From: Clostridium omnivorum
Lineage (GTDB): Bacteria; Bacillota; Clostridia; Clostridiales; Clostridiaceae
Direction of reading: 5' to 3'
DNA: 64,000 nt
NCBI RefSeq assembly: GCF_026012015.1
Contig: NZ_BRXR01000001.1
Location: 1,600,001 to 1,664,000, forward strand
Below are positions 1-9,641 of this stretch, piece by piece. The stretch's first letter is position 1; every line of letters begins with the position of its first letter. The notes below the pieces were generated by a model, which was not told the DNA's origin, made no database searches, and saw only the letters and a list, made by a program, of their open reading frames with translations. The position numbers and the translations under genes are program-made.

Positions 1-14
1 GTTTTATATAATAC

Positions 15-68
15 CATAATAATTTAGGCATACTAGATTAAAATAGTCAGTATACCTAAATTATTATG
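15..68. repeat. Long AT-rich hairpin upstream of sir2
   Basis: Two 19-base arms (15-33 and 50-68) are inverted copies with a single mismatch, around a 16-base spacer. No T-run follows on the + strand, so it is not a textbook terminator. It may close an upstream gene outside the window, or be a small palindromic repeat. The rest of 1-242 is AT-rich with no coding signal seen. Confidence 0.6.
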
Positions 69-242
69 ATGATAATCAAAATACCTACAATTATCTTCAA
101 TTTTCGCATATTGATACACTAGGATAAGTATATAATCTACTTCATTAATACTTCCCTTAACCTCTTACCAATGCTATTATAATATTTTCATTTTTTATCA
201 TTTGTGCCATAATAAACTTATTAAATATTTGGAGATGGTTTT

Positions 243-980
243 ATGAGTAATGAAATAGAAAAGCTAATTCAGATTTTAAAAACAAGTAGCAATATTGTTT
301 TTTTCGGTGGCGCTGGTGTTAGTACTGAATCTAAAATTCCAGACTTCAGAAGTTCAACTGGGCTATTTAATGAAAAACTTAATGTTACATTTACTCCTGA
401 ACAACTAGTATCACATTCATTTTATATTAGATACCCTGAAGAGTTTTACAAGTTTTACAAAGCTAAACTTATATATCCAGAAGCTAGACCTAACGCTGGT
501 CATTTAGCTTTAGCTAAACTTGAAGAAATGAGAAAATTAAAGGCTATAGTAACACAAAATATAGATGGTCTTCACCAAGCTGCAGGTTCTAAAAATGTTT
601 TTGAACTTCATGGATCTGTTCACAGAAATTATTGTGTAAAATGTCATGAATTTTATGATGCTAAATATATTTTAGAATCAGAAGGAGTTCCTACTTGTAG
701 AAAATGTGGTGGAACTGTTAAGCCTGATGTAGTACTTTATGAGGAAAGCTTAGATGATACTGTAATTACGGGAGCTGTAGCTGCAATTTCTAAAGCTGAT
801 ACTCTTATTATTGGAGGAACTTCACTTGTAGTTTACCCAGCTGCAGGTCTTATAAATTATTTTACAGGTAAAAATCTTGTACTTATAAATAAGAGCTCTA
901 CTTCTGCCGATGCCAAAGCTGATTTAGTTATTAATGATTCTATTGGAAAAGTTCTAAGTGATGCTGTAAATGCACTTTAA
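243..980 (+). CDS. cobB: Sir2-family NAD-dependent protein deacylase
   Basis: Cytoplasmic sirtuin that removes acyl groups from protein lysines at the expense of NAD, releasing nicotinamide and O-acyl-ADP-ribose. The 245-residue length is usual for bacterial sirtuins. Visible motifs are the NAD-binding GAGVS at residues 23-27 with PDFRS just after it, TQNIDGLH at 104-111, the catalytic His at 123 in LHGS, and a zinc site of Cys131, Cys134, Cys152 and Cys155. The ATG is preceded by GGAG at a good distance. It stands alone and converges on a nicotinamidase-like gene, separated from it by a strong hairpin. That is notable because nicotinamide is the sirtuin by-product and inhibitor. Family assignment is secure; the protein substrates are unknown. 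Confidence 0.95.
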   Translation: MSNEIEKLIQILKTSSNIVFFGGAGVSTESKIPDFRSSTGLFNEKLNVTFTPEQLVSHSFYIRYPEEFYKFYKAKLIYPEARPNAGHLALAKLEEMRKLKAIVTQNIDGLHQAAGSKNVFELHGSVHRNYCVKCHEFYDAKYILESEGVPTCRKCGGTVKPDVVLYEESLDDTVITGAVAAISKADTLIIGGTSLVVYPAAGLINYFTGKNLVLINKSSTSADAKADLVINDSIGKVLSDAVNAL

Positions 981-1059
981 AGGTAAAGCAAAAACCTACA
1001 TTAGTCAATATATCTATATATTACCAAAGCCATTACTTATATATCTGTTATAAACTAAA

Positions 1060-1107
1060 AAAATGCTGATAGGATGTTAGACGTACACTAACAACTATCA
1101 GCATTTT
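1060..1107. terminator. Bidirectional intrinsic terminator
   Basis: Outer arms AAAATGCTGATAG (1060-1072) and its exact complement (1095-1107) enclose a second perfect pair, TGTTAG (1075-1080) with CTAACA (1088-1093). A- and T-rich edges allow it to serve both sir2 (+) and the convergent hydrolase gene (-). Confidence 0.85.
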
Positions 1108-1159
1108 CAATAATTATGACTACTTGCTATGCCCTGGATGAATCCCTAGTCCTTCCCCC

Positions 1160-1834
1160 TTAGTTAATACCTTTTACTACCTCTACTCCATTTATTATCA
1201 TGCTGTACAAAGCCATTATATCCATGAGGTCTGCATAATGAGTTTCCAAATCATATGTATCCACAGCATTTAGCGGAACTATAACTCTTGATTTTCTATT
1301 ATTTAAATTAAAATACGCCTTTAAGCTTTTTGAAAATTGTTCTATACATATATCTGTACAGTCTCCAACTACTATAAAATTTGTCACTTCCTCATTCTGC
1401 CTTATCCATTTCTGAAATGCATTTTCCAAGAAGCCGTTTGTTGAGTTTTTAGGAATTAGCAAATAATCATTAGCTTCTTTCAATTCCGCTACTAATTCAC
1501 TTTCTGAGGTACCGGTTATGCAGTGGCTTGGGTATGCCTCAAACTCAATAGAGTCATCTGTATGATTATCTGCAAATGCAATCTTTGTAATTCCACTTTT
1601 ATCACATAACTTTGAGAGCCTTAGAATTTCTGGAATAAGAGCCTCTACTCTTTCACTCTTCAAAACACCTTCTCTTGCAAATCCATTAATCATATCAACA
1701 ATAATAAAAACTGTATTTTCCCCATGAAAATCTTCTAGATTTATTGCAGGTAATTTATCTATTGTATCCATAATATCATTTAAAATATCTTTGCTTTTTT
1801 CTAAGAATTCTTGTGGATTTTTAATTATAGCCAT
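1160..1834 (-). CDS. Isochorismatase-superfamily cysteine hydrolase, nicotinamidase-like
   Basis: Predicted cysteine hydrolase that probably deamidates nicotinamide to nicotinate. The start chosen is the internal ATG giving MAIIKN (224 residues), because AAAGGAGAG lies just upstream; a longer in-frame start at 1885 lacks such a site. The family triad is visible: Asp47 in IIVDMINGF, Lys in the IPKNSTNG segment, and the nucleophile Cys in GDCTDICIEQ. The segment with D-x-H followed by PSHCITGT matches the zinc-binding and active-site pattern of nicotinamidases such as PncA, better than that of general isochorismatases. Its convergent neighbour is a nicotinamide-producing sirtuin. Amidase activity on another small amide remains possible. 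Confidence 0.8.
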   Translation of the reverse strand: MAIIKNPQEFLEKSKDILNDIMDTIDKLPAINLEDFHGENTVFIIVDMINGFAREGVLKSERVEALIPEILRLSKLCDKSGITKIAFADNHTDDSIEFEAYPSHCITGTSESELVAELKEANDYLLIPKNSTNGFLENAFQKWIRQNEEVTNFIVVGDCTDICIEQFSKSLKAYFNLNNRKSRVIVPLNAVDTYDLETHYADLMDIMALYSMIINGVEVVKGIN

Positions 1835-1951
1835 ATTGTGTTCTCTCCTTTTTCTTATTTTATCCTTAATAAAATTATATCTCATTATTTAACTTATTTA
1901 TTCCTTTTATTCATTGCAGCTATCTTTATTTATTAACTCATTGCCAAGCAT

Positions 1952-1992
1952 AAAAGCCCTATAAGCATATCCTAACAAATAGCTTACAGGGC
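1952..1992 (-). terminator. Intrinsic terminator of the large signalling gene
   Basis: On the minus strand GCCCTGTAAGC pairs with GCTTATAGGGC (one wobble) and is followed by TTTTATGC. It sits immediately after the stop codon of the gene ending at 1998. Confidence 0.8.
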
Positions 1993-1997
1993 ATATT

Positions 1998-4900
1998 TTA
2001 TACAAGAGATGCAGCAAGCTCTCCCAGAGTATTTATAAAGTTGAAATCTTCAAATTTAAATTCTTTAGCATTTGTAGATACAGTTAGATATAGTACCCCT
2101 TTTACCTGACCGGAGTTTATTAGGGGAACCGCCACAATAGACTGCCAATCTGGCATGCCAGTAATAATATCAAAATTGGCACTTTCATCCCAATCTGTCA
2201 TATATACTCCTTGTTTCTTTTCAATAACGCTCTTTAATATTTCCGCGTTATAGCTCTTTCCACTAATCCATTCCTCTTCATAATTTTTTCTAGTGTACTT
2301 TTTTTGTAAATTATCATCCTTTAAAAGAAATAGCATACCGTACTGGGCTTCAGTAATTTCTATGGTTCTACCTAAAAAATTATATATCTTTTCTTCTGTA
2401 CTTATATCCTTCTCTATAAGCTCTATTATTTCTACCATAGCAAGAACATTTCTTAAATCCTGAACTGTATTTCCAGAAACTATTCCAGCTAGCTTATTAG
2501 TAACCTTTGTTTTATTGGAGAATTCTTTACTCCATACTTGACACCTATTTCTACCTAGCTCCTTACTTACATATAAAGCTTGGTCTGCCTTTTCTATTAA
2601 TTCTTGCTTCCACTGTGCATGAATTGGATAGGAAGCAATACCCATACTAATTGTTACTGGAGTACTCTCTCCTAATATTTTTGCTGCTTCAACTTGAACC
2701 CTAATTCTTTCAGCTGCCTCAAGTGCTTCTTTTGAGTCAGTGTCAGGAAGCACAACAATAAACTCTTCGCCTCCATACCTGCAGCATACATCTTCTTTTC
2801 TTATATTATTTTTTATAATTTCACAGGTTTCCTTAAGTACCTTATCACCGGTCTGATGTCCATATCTATCATTAACCTGCTTGAAGTGATCCAAATCTAG
2901 CATTATTACTGAAAACATGCCATTTGTCTCTTCTGCTAAATCAATCTGATAACTTAAAAGCTCCTCCATGTACTTTCTTGTATATGAACCTGTTAACTTG
3001 TCTATAGAAGAACTTCTCTGAAGCTGATACTTTTCAATAATGCAGCCTACAAGCTTAGCTACTTCTATACACCTTTCAAGCCCCTCTTTATTAAAATTAT
3101 TTAATATTCTATCTGACTCAAGATATATATATCCCTTTATCTGTTCTCGTAAATGGCTAACTTTAAACTTACTTTCCTTTTCTTGTGTTCTTCCAATGTC
3201 CATCTCATTCATCAATATAGGCACACAAATTATAGCTTTTACACTTTGTGACACCATATTGGATTCAGGTATTACTTTAAACGGTGTCCTATCATTTATT
3301 AAAACTGGTTCCTTTAGTGCTCGTACATTTTCAAAAACGTATTTATTTAATACTATATTGTTATCACCATCACTTGAAGCTACAACTTGAAGCTTTCCTT
3401 CTAAGTTATCAATTAATATCACGCTTCTTGTAGCTAAAGTTGCAGATGCCAGGTACTCTGATACAAGATTAAGATTTTTAAGTGAATCTGAATTAAGGTT
3501 TTTTATTACATCCTTTATATCCTTAAGCTTCTTTGAAATGCTTGTTGAATAAATTTTTCTTGCTGATTTTATAAAAAACTTATTAGTAAGAATATCTTTA
3601 AAATCTTCGTAATCAAATAAACTATTTAATTGTTTTAAGCTTTCTACCTTATTAAAAGCAGCCCTTATTTCGTGTACATTGTTGTAATTATTATACTCCT
3701 TCATTCCCATAAGTTTAATAAATGGACTCAATAATCCTCTATTATTGATAAAATTAAGTTTAAACTCATTAGGTATTTGCACAGCCAAGTTTTTTATAAC
3801 TTCACAAGCCTCAAAATAATAATTTACAGCGTAAAAGTAATTCTTCTTTAAGAAATAAAAATCTCCTATAGCTTCATAAATTTTATACTGAAGATTCTTT
3901 TCACCAATTTTTTTTGCCATTTCTAAAGCTTCATTAAATAAATTTAACTTGCGCTTTCCTGAATCGAATATGCCCTTTAAATATATTTTCTTAGCTTGAA
4001 TAATCTCGGGTACATTATTGCATCTCAAAGCCTGAGCATCGTTAAAAATAGCCTCAGCTTTATCTATGATTTTTTTATTAGACAATACTATAGCCATATC
4101 ATATAATGCATTTAGTTTGACCCTTGAATCCTTATAATTAGGCAATATATTTTTAATTTCTTTTATATAGGTTTCTATATTTTCTTTATTAGTCTCAAAT
4201 AATAGCATTTGCTGGTTCCACATTAAAAGCAAATCCCATTTTGGTAAATATGCTTCATCATAATTAAGCTCCAAAAACTTATTAACAAATTCATTGCCTT
4301 TTTCATATTCACCAAATTGAAAGAACATCTCTGCGGCAGTTCCATAATAACTATTTATATCTGAGCCATGGTCAGGATATAGCTCAAGTTCCATTTCGGC
4401 ATTTAAATGATTGCTATATGCATCATCAAATTTGTATAATCTTAAATCTACCCCAACTAAGTTGCAGTAGCAGGTAAAAATAGAACTCTCAAATTCAATA
4501 TCCTTTGCCTTCTTCAAAGCATCATTGAAGTATTCAAAAGCTAGATCATACTTCCACTCATAAATGTAGGAACAGCCAAGGTTAAATAATGCAAAAATCT
4601 CATTGTTTATTATTTGATTCCTCTCACTTAAATCCTTCATTTTTAAAAGATAACTAATGCACTTTTCATTATCCTGATAATAGTCACCATAAATTACGGC
4701 TATATTGTTTAGACACATCACAGTGCCTCTAATATAGTTATCCACCTCAAAACACTTTATACCTTCATTGTAGCATTGAAGTGACATTTCTGATTTTGAA
4801 GTATTCATGTAAGTATTTCCAAGACAATTATAAAAAAGTCCCTTCAATCTGTTAAAATTATTACCACATAAAGTAATACACTTTTTACAAATTTCCTCTG

Positions 4901-7451
4901 CTTTTTCATAATCAAGCCTTACAACACACATGTTAGCTTCTAGCCTTTTACTTTCTAAATACCCCTCTAAATAATAAGCTTCAGCACCATGCCTGCTTAG
5001 TATTTTTTCAACTCTCTTCACATATCTTTCCGTGTTTTTTAATTCATTTTTTACATAATAAGCCCCTGCTATCTTATTCAAACAATCTATTTCAAGCTTG
5101 TAATTAGACGTCTTAGCAGCAAGCTTTTCGGCTTTATCATAGTATTTTATAGCAACAGCTATACTTCCTTCACTTTCATAAAGCTCTCCAGTTCTAATTA
5201 ATAGCTTTATAGTTCTTTCATCCATGCATTCTTCATCCATCATGGACAAAGCCTTTTCTAAATTTTTAATAGCTTCTCTTCGATTCTTAAAGGCCTCCAT
5301 TTTATCGGCATTTTCAAGACAATATCTTATTACCTTTTCTTTTTCTCCAGCTTCTTCTAAGTGAAAAATTAGTTCTTCTCTATATTCCCTTCCTTCTTCA
5401 CATTGCCTTTCAAGTATTTCAGCTGCTTCTTTATGCTTTAACCTTTCATAGTTTTCTTCTAGTCCGTCTCTTATAATATTTTTCAGTACTCTATTACAAA
5501 AATCAAAAACAAAACCTCTATCTTCAATTTTTTTGCATAGAATCCCCTTGTTTTCCAAACCCTTGGTAAGCTCTTCAACAACTTTTAGATCTTCTCCTAA
5601 AAGCTCTACAATATTTTCTAAAAACAAGCCTAAATTAAAAATACTTAGCACTCGTAATATTTCATAGCTTTGCTCATCAATTCCCTTTATTTGATTCATA
5701 ACAGCTTGCTGCATATTTACTGGAAGTGGTATTCCCTCGAAACTCTTATAATAATCATCATAATTCCACTTTCCTGTTTTTTTATCTACATATATTACTT
5801 TTTGTGATACGAAATTCTTTATTGTTTCTTCGATAAATAGAGGATTTCCATAGGTTTTAGAGTATACTCTTGATGTAAAATTCATAGGCTTTTTATCCAT
5901 ACACAGTATATCCCTTATTAAAGCTGCTGATTCTTCTACACTAAACCCATGTATGGGCATATCAAGAGAATAATTTCTTCCACTAAGTTTTGAGAGCAAT
6001 TGGAAAAAGCTCTTATTGTTTTCTGTTTCTCCATCACAATAGGATACTATAAAAATTATATTCTTGTTTCTTAAAAATAAATGTTCTATTACATTAATTG
6101 CAAAATCGTTTGATAAGTGCAGATTATCAATAATGAAAATCGCTGGTCTATTTTCAAGAAAGTCCGTAATAAGGCCTATTACACTATTCAAAAGTCTATT
6201 TCTTTCCTTTTGTCCGCTTAAAGGCTCCACAGGTACTATCTTTTTCAGCTCACCTATTTCAGGTATTATTTTCATAATATCAGCTTGATATCTCTCTAAA
6301 ATCTCCTCATCACACTCAGAAATAATCTTCCTAAGAATATCCTGGTAAGCCTTCTCTACATTATTAGCACCGCTATTTAAAGAGAAACTAGAATACACCC
6401 TAATATTTCTAAGGTACATTATTCTTTCTGCTTCTTTCAAAAGCTTTGTTTTTCCTACTCCATATTCTCCGTGAACAAAAATAATCTTTTTATCAGATTG
6501 ATTTTTCAGCATGGTATTATATATATTAACTATAGTATTAATTTCATAATCTCTTCCAATTAGTTTTGTATTTATATTTATTCTTTCTCGTTCTTCTTGT
6601 TTATGCGCAATAAAATTTGTATCAAACTTCCTGTTTATATCTTCTACAATCTCAGCTATATTGTTATACCTATTCTCAACATTTATTTCAATCATCTTTT
6701 CTACAATCTCAATAAACTTGTCCACAAATTCAAAATAACTTCTATTTACCTTAAATTTTTTATTTGCTGAAATTTTTATTCCTCTAACTTTTTCATATAG
6801 ATCAGTTGAACTTTTATCTTCTTTTCCTAGTAAGGTAATAAACAATACTCCTAAAGAATAAATATCTGATGCTGCTGATGCTGCTTGTCCCGCCATAACC
6901 TCAGGTGATTTATACAAAAGCATGTCACTTTTAGATGTCCAGTAGTCGTATTTTTTATAATCAACTGTAACCAAATCTTTAAGCATGATTCTGAATCCAT
7001 CAGCGCTATCAACCAAATAAGCATTATCTAGGTTTAATTCTCCATACACCATTCCTCTAAGGTGCAGATAATTAATAGTCTGCAGCAAATCTACAAAAAG
7101 ATTTAACAAAGCTTTCTCATCTACACTTCTCAAAGCTTCAATTAAATTATACTCACTTTTTATATTATCGCTGGTAAAATAATATTGGATGGTGTCCAGC
7201 TTTTTGTTGTCCATTAACTTTACTAATCCGAAGTCATATACTTTAGCAATACCACAAGTATCAATATTGGCAAGTTTAACAAACTCCCTAGAATAATACT
7301 TCAACAAGCTTTCTGGGAAATACTCGGAGCTAAGCATATTCAATTCTATTGTTCTATGATTATTTAACATATCAACTGCTAAGTATGTTGATACTAGTTT
7401 ATGCTGTTTAATATGTTTAACAATTCTATATCTACCATTTATTAACTCCAT
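1998..7451 (-). CDS. Pseudokinase-AAA-TPR-GAF-GGDEF-GAF signalling protein (probable diguanylate cyclase)
   Basis: Very large cytoplasmic signalling protein of 1817 residues. The start is the ATG giving MELINGRYRI, with GGGAGG upstream; the 15 codons before it are unlikely to be translated. Residues 1-275 follow a Ser/Thr kinase fold, but the key residues are gone: Glu36 in place of the ATP lysine, YGELNLDN (136-143) in place of HRDLKPEN, and KDL (158-160) in place of DFG. The structural SPE and DIYSLGVL motifs remain. An AAA-type ATPase follows, with Walker A GEYGVGKT near 330 and Walker B FIIDN near 440, then a helical TPR-like stretch (about 640-1250). Next are a GAF domain (about 1325-1480), a GGDEF domain with an intact GGEEF near 1557 and an RKED inhibitory site five residues before it, and a final GAF domain. 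The output is probably c-di-GMP synthesis. No transmembrane segment was seen. Confidence 0.9.
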   Translation of the reverse strand: MELINGRYRIVKHIKQHKLVSTYLAVDMLNNHRTIELNMLSSEYFPESLLKYYSREFVKLANIDTCGIAKVYDFGLVKLMDNKKLDTIQYYFTSDNIKSEYNLIEALRSVDEKALLNLFVDLLQTINYLHLRGMVYGELNLDNAYLVDSADGFRIMLKDLVTVDYKKYDYWTSKSDMLLYKSPEVMAGQAASAASDIYSLGVLFITLLGKEDKSSTDLYEKVRGIKISANKKFKVNRSYFEFVDKFIEIVEKMIEINVENRYNNIAEIVEDINRKFDTNFIAHKQEERERININTKLIGRDYEINTIVNIYNTMLKNQSDKKIIFVHGEYGVGKTKLLKEAERIMYLRNIRVYSSFSLNSGANNVEKAYQDILRKIISECDEEILERYQADIMKIIPEIGELKKIVPVEPLSGQKERNRLLNSVIGLITDFLENRPAIFIIDNLHLSNDFAINVIEHLFLRNKNIIFIVSYCDGETENNKSFFQLLSKLSGRNYSLDMPIHGFSVEESAALIRDILCMDKKPMNFTSRVYSKTYGNPLFIEETIKNFVSQKVIYVDKKTGKWNYDDYYKSFEGIPLPVNMQQAVMNQIKGIDEQSYEILRVLSIFNLGLFLENIVELLGEDLKVVEELTKGLENKGILCKKIEDRGFVFDFCNRVLKNIIRDGLEENYERLKHKEAAEILERQCEEGREYREELIFHLEEAGEKEKVIRYCLENADKMEAFKNRREAIKNLEKALSMMDEECMDERTIKLLIRTGELYESEGSIAVAIKYYDKAEKLAAKTSNYKLEIDCLNKIAGAYYVKNELKNTERYVKRVEKILSRHGAEAYYLEGYLESKRLEANMCVVRLDYEKAEEICKKCITLCGNNFNRLKGLFYNCLGNTYMNTSKSEMSLQCYNEGIKCFEVDNYIRGTVMCLNNIAVIYGDYYQDNEKCISYLLKMKDLSERNQIINNEIFALFNLGCSYIYEWKYDLAFEYFNDALKKAKDIEFESSIFTCYCNLVGVDLRLYKFDDAYSNHLNAEMELELYPDHGSDINSYYGTAAEMFFQFGEYEKGNEFVNKFLELNYDEAYLPKWDLLLMWNQQMLLFETNKENIETYIKEIKNILPNYKDSRVKLNALYDMAIVLSNKKIIDKAEAIFNDAQALRCNNVPEIIQAKKIYLKGIFDSGKRKLNLFNEALEMAKKIGEKNLQYKIYEAIGDFYFLKKNYFYAVNYYFEACEVIKNLAVQIPNEFKLNFINNRGLLSPFIKLMGMKEYNNYNNVHEIRAAFNKVESLKQLNSLFDYEDFKDILTNKFFIKSARKIYSTSISKKLKDIKDVIKNLNSDSLKNLNLVSEYLASATLATRSVILIDNLEGKLQVVASSDGDNNIVLNKYVFENVRALKEPVLINDRTPFKVIPESNMVSQSVKAIICVPILMNEMDIGRTQEKESKFKVSHLREQIKGYIYLESDRILNNFNKEGLERCIEVAKLVGCIIEKYQLQRSSSIDKLTGSYTRKYMEELLSYQIDLAEETNGMFSVIMLDLDHFKQVNDRYGHQTGDKVLKETCEIIKNNIRKEDVCCRYGGEEFIVVLPDTDSKEALEAAERIRVQVEAAKILGESTPVTISMGIASYPIHAQWKQELIEKADQALYVSKELGRNRCQVWSKEFSNKTKVTNKLAGIVSGNTVQDLRNVLAMVEIIELIEKDISTEEKIYNFLGRTIEITEAQYGMLFLLKDDNLQKKYTRKNYEEEWISGKSYNAEILKSVIEKKQGVYMTDWDESANFDIITGMPDWQSIVAVPLINSGQVKGVLYLTVSTNAKEFKFEDFNFINTLGELAASLV

Positions 7452-7570
7452 ATTGCTGAACCTCCCAAAGAAGAATATACATCTATAGTATACCACTTGA
7501 AATATTTAATATAAATATTATATCTAAATATTTTCAATTTTGAATTTTGCAAATCCATAACCACCAATTT

Positions 7571-7596
7571 ATTTGATATTTTCTATAATATCAAAT
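7571..7596. promoter_or_regulatory. Palindrome between divergent genes
   Basis: Perfect 10-base arms ATTTGATATT and AATATCAAAT with a 6-base spacer lie in the gap between the divergently transcribed signalling gene and the aminotransferase gene. The position suits a regulator-binding site; no regulator is identified. Confidence 0.45.
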
Positions 7597-7663
7597 ATTT
7601 ATCACACCCCCTTTAGAGGTTAATATACTAATTAGTATGAAAAATAAATATAAGGTGAAGTCT

Positions 7664-8995
7664 ATGAATTCTGTAACAATGGAAAACAACTATAGAGATT
7701 TAGTAATAGGAACAGACACCAAAATACCTCTATCTAACGGTAAGCTTGTACCAGTTGTAAATTTTGACAATGCCGCCACTACTCCACCATTTAAATCGGT
7801 GATGGAGGAGTTAAATAGCTTTGCTCCTTGGTATTCTTCAATTCATAGAGGAAAAGGACTAAAATCTCAAATTTCCTCTGAATTTTATGATAACGCAAGA
7901 AAAATTATAATGAGCTTTGTTGGAGCAAACCTGGAAAGTGATACTGCTATCTTTGTAAAAAATACTACTGAAGCCATAAACAAATTATCATTTAGACTGT
8001 GTACTAATAATAAAAGATGCGTTATACTCTCCACAAACATGGAGCACCATTCTAATGATCTCCCTTGGAGGGATAAATACAGAGTGGATTACATTGCAAC
8101 AAATGCTTCAGGAAAGCTGTCTCTTTCTGATTTAGAGAATAAATTAAAAAAGTATGACGGATTTGTAAAACTGGTAACTGTATCTGGTGCATCAAATGTA
8201 ACTGGATATATAAATCCTATTTATAAGGTTGCAGAGCTTGCACATAAATACAATGCAAAAATACTTGTTGATGGAGCTCAGCTAGTCCCCCATGTACCAG
8301 TTAACATGAATCCTGAAAACTATAGCCACCACATTGACTATTTAGCCTTTTCCGCACATAAGATGTATGCACCATTTGGTATAGGAGTTTTAATCGGTCC
8401 AAAAGAAACTTTTAAAAGCGGTCCTCCAGATTATTCAGGTGGAGGTACAGTGCAAATAGTAACTCATCAATTTGTTAGCTGGAATGACCCTCCAGATAAA
8501 GAAGAGGCAGGTTCTCCTAATTTAATGGGGGTAGTAGCTTTAGCTGCTTCAATTGCTACACTAACCAATGTTGGTATGGGTAAAATAGATAAATACGAAA
8601 AACAACTAACCAGATACACATTGAACAGACTAAGAGACATTGACGGAGTAGAGATCTATGGAGATAGCATTGATTGCAGCGAGAAGGTTGGAATAATTCC
8701 CTTTAATATAGACGGCTTTCATCATAATACAATAGCTGAAATATTGTCCTATGAAGCAGCTATTGCCGTAAGAACAGGCTGCTTTTGTGCTCAACCTTAT
8801 GTCCAAAATCTACTAAATATCTCTGAAGAAGCAATGAAAAGCTATATTGCAAATCCAAAGTCTCCAAGACCTGGAATGGTAAGAGTGAGCTTTGGCTTAT
8901 ACAACACTCTTCAAGAAATAGATATCCTGCTCCATATGCTAAAAAAAATTACTTGTAATAAAAACTATTATTTATCCAAATATAATAATCCTTAA
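7664..8995 (+). CDS. Class V aminotransferase, cysteine desulfurase-like
   Basis: PLP-dependent enzyme of the class V aminotransferase fold, closest in motifs to SufS/CsdA-type cysteine desulfurases that release sulfur from cysteine. The PLP lysine is in SAHKM, and a conserved cysteine sits in the RTGCFCAQP loop where SufS carries its persulfide cysteine. DNAATTPP near the N-terminus is also typical. The start at 7664 has AAGGTGA five bases upstream; an ATG at 7637 in the same frame lacks a well-spaced site. No SufBCD, SufU or IscU gene is adjacent, so it may be a specialised desulfurase, selenocysteine lyase or related lyase rather than the housekeeping Fe-S enzyme. Confidence 0.85.
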   Translation: MNSVTMENNYRDLVIGTDTKIPLSNGKLVPVVNFDNAATTPPFKSVMEELNSFAPWYSSIHRGKGLKSQISSEFYDNARKIIMSFVGANLESDTAIFVKNTTEAINKLSFRLCTNNKRCVILSTNMEHHSNDLPWRDKYRVDYIATNASGKLSLSDLENKLKKYDGFVKLVTVSGASNVTGYINPIYKVAELAHKYNAKILVDGAQLVPHVPVNMNPENYSHHIDYLAFSAHKMYAPFGIGVLIGPKETFKSGPPDYSGGGTVQIVTHQFVSWNDPPDKEEAGSPNLMGVVALAASIATLTNVGMGKIDKYEKQLTRYTLNRLRDIDGVEIYGDSIDCSEKVGIIPFNIDGFHHNTIAEILSYEAAIAVRTGCFCAQPYVQNLLNISEEAMKSYIANPKSPRPGMVRVSFGLYNTLQEIDILLHMLKKITCNKNYYLSKYNNP

Positions 8996-9022
8996 AAGTC
9001 TTCTTTTTAGAAGGCTTTTTTA
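8994..9022 (+). terminator. Intrinsic terminator of the aminotransferase gene
   Basis: AAAAGTCTTC pairs with GAAGGCTTTT (one wobble) around a T-rich loop and is followed by a T-run, directly at the stop codon. Confidence 0.85.
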
Positions 9023-9146
9023 TTTAAATAACTTATTTATGAATAAAAAATGGTAATAAGCTTAAAATAAATTTGTTATTTGAGAGCAATAATAAATACA
9101 AATATTGATATACTTGCTTACCTTAGAAGTACAAGGAGGGTAAATT

Positions 9147-9623
9147 GTGGATAAAAAGATGAACCTACTGGTATTCAGCGGAGACTATGATAAGGCTTTA
9201 GCTGCATTAATACTGGCTAACTCTGCAAGGGAAATGGATATTGAAGTATCTATGTTTTTTGCCTTTTGGGGGCTCCTATTAGTAAGAGATCCTGAAAAGT
9301 CTATTTTGGATGACAAAAGTTTATATGAAAAGCTCTTTGGAATGATGACCCCTAAGGGTCCCGAAGAATTACCTCTATCAAATATGAATATGAGTGGTAT
9401 GGGGAAGGCTATGCTTAAAGCAATGATGAAAGATGATGAAACCCCTAGCTTAACCCGTTTTTTACAAGGCGCTAGGAAAAAAGGTGTCAATTTTTACGGT
9501 TGTAAGCTTTCAGTAGAAGTTATGGGCTTTAAAGAAGAAGAATTAATTCCAGAACTCCAAATAATTGATGCTAAAGAATATTTGAAAGATGCTATTAGTT
9601 CAGACATGCAATTATTTATTTAA
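9147..9623 (+). CDS. DsrE/DsrF-like family protein
   Basis: Small cytoplasmic protein (158 residues) of the DsrE/F/H-like fold, whose relatives carry or sense sulfane sulfur. It starts at GTG with AAGGAGG about seven bases upstream. The N-terminal LLVFSGDYDKALAALILAN strand-helix and the later GCKLSVEVMG segment with a lone cysteine match this family, where that cysteine is the usual sulfur-accepting position. It is followed after 18 bases by a zinc alcohol dehydrogenase and is probably co-transcribed with it. The cysteine desulfurase-like gene lies just upstream behind a terminator, giving a loose sulfur theme. The exact role is unknown. Confidence 0.8.
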   Translation: MDKKMNLLVFSGDYDKALAALILANSAREMDIEVSMFFAFWGLLLVRDPEKSILDDKSLYEKLFGMMTPKGPEELPLSNMNMSGMGKAMLKAMMKDDETPSLTRFLQGARKKGVNFYGCKLSVEVMGFKEEELIPELQIIDAKEYLKDAISSDMQLFI

Positions 9624-9641
9624 AAGGCAGGTTGATTAATT

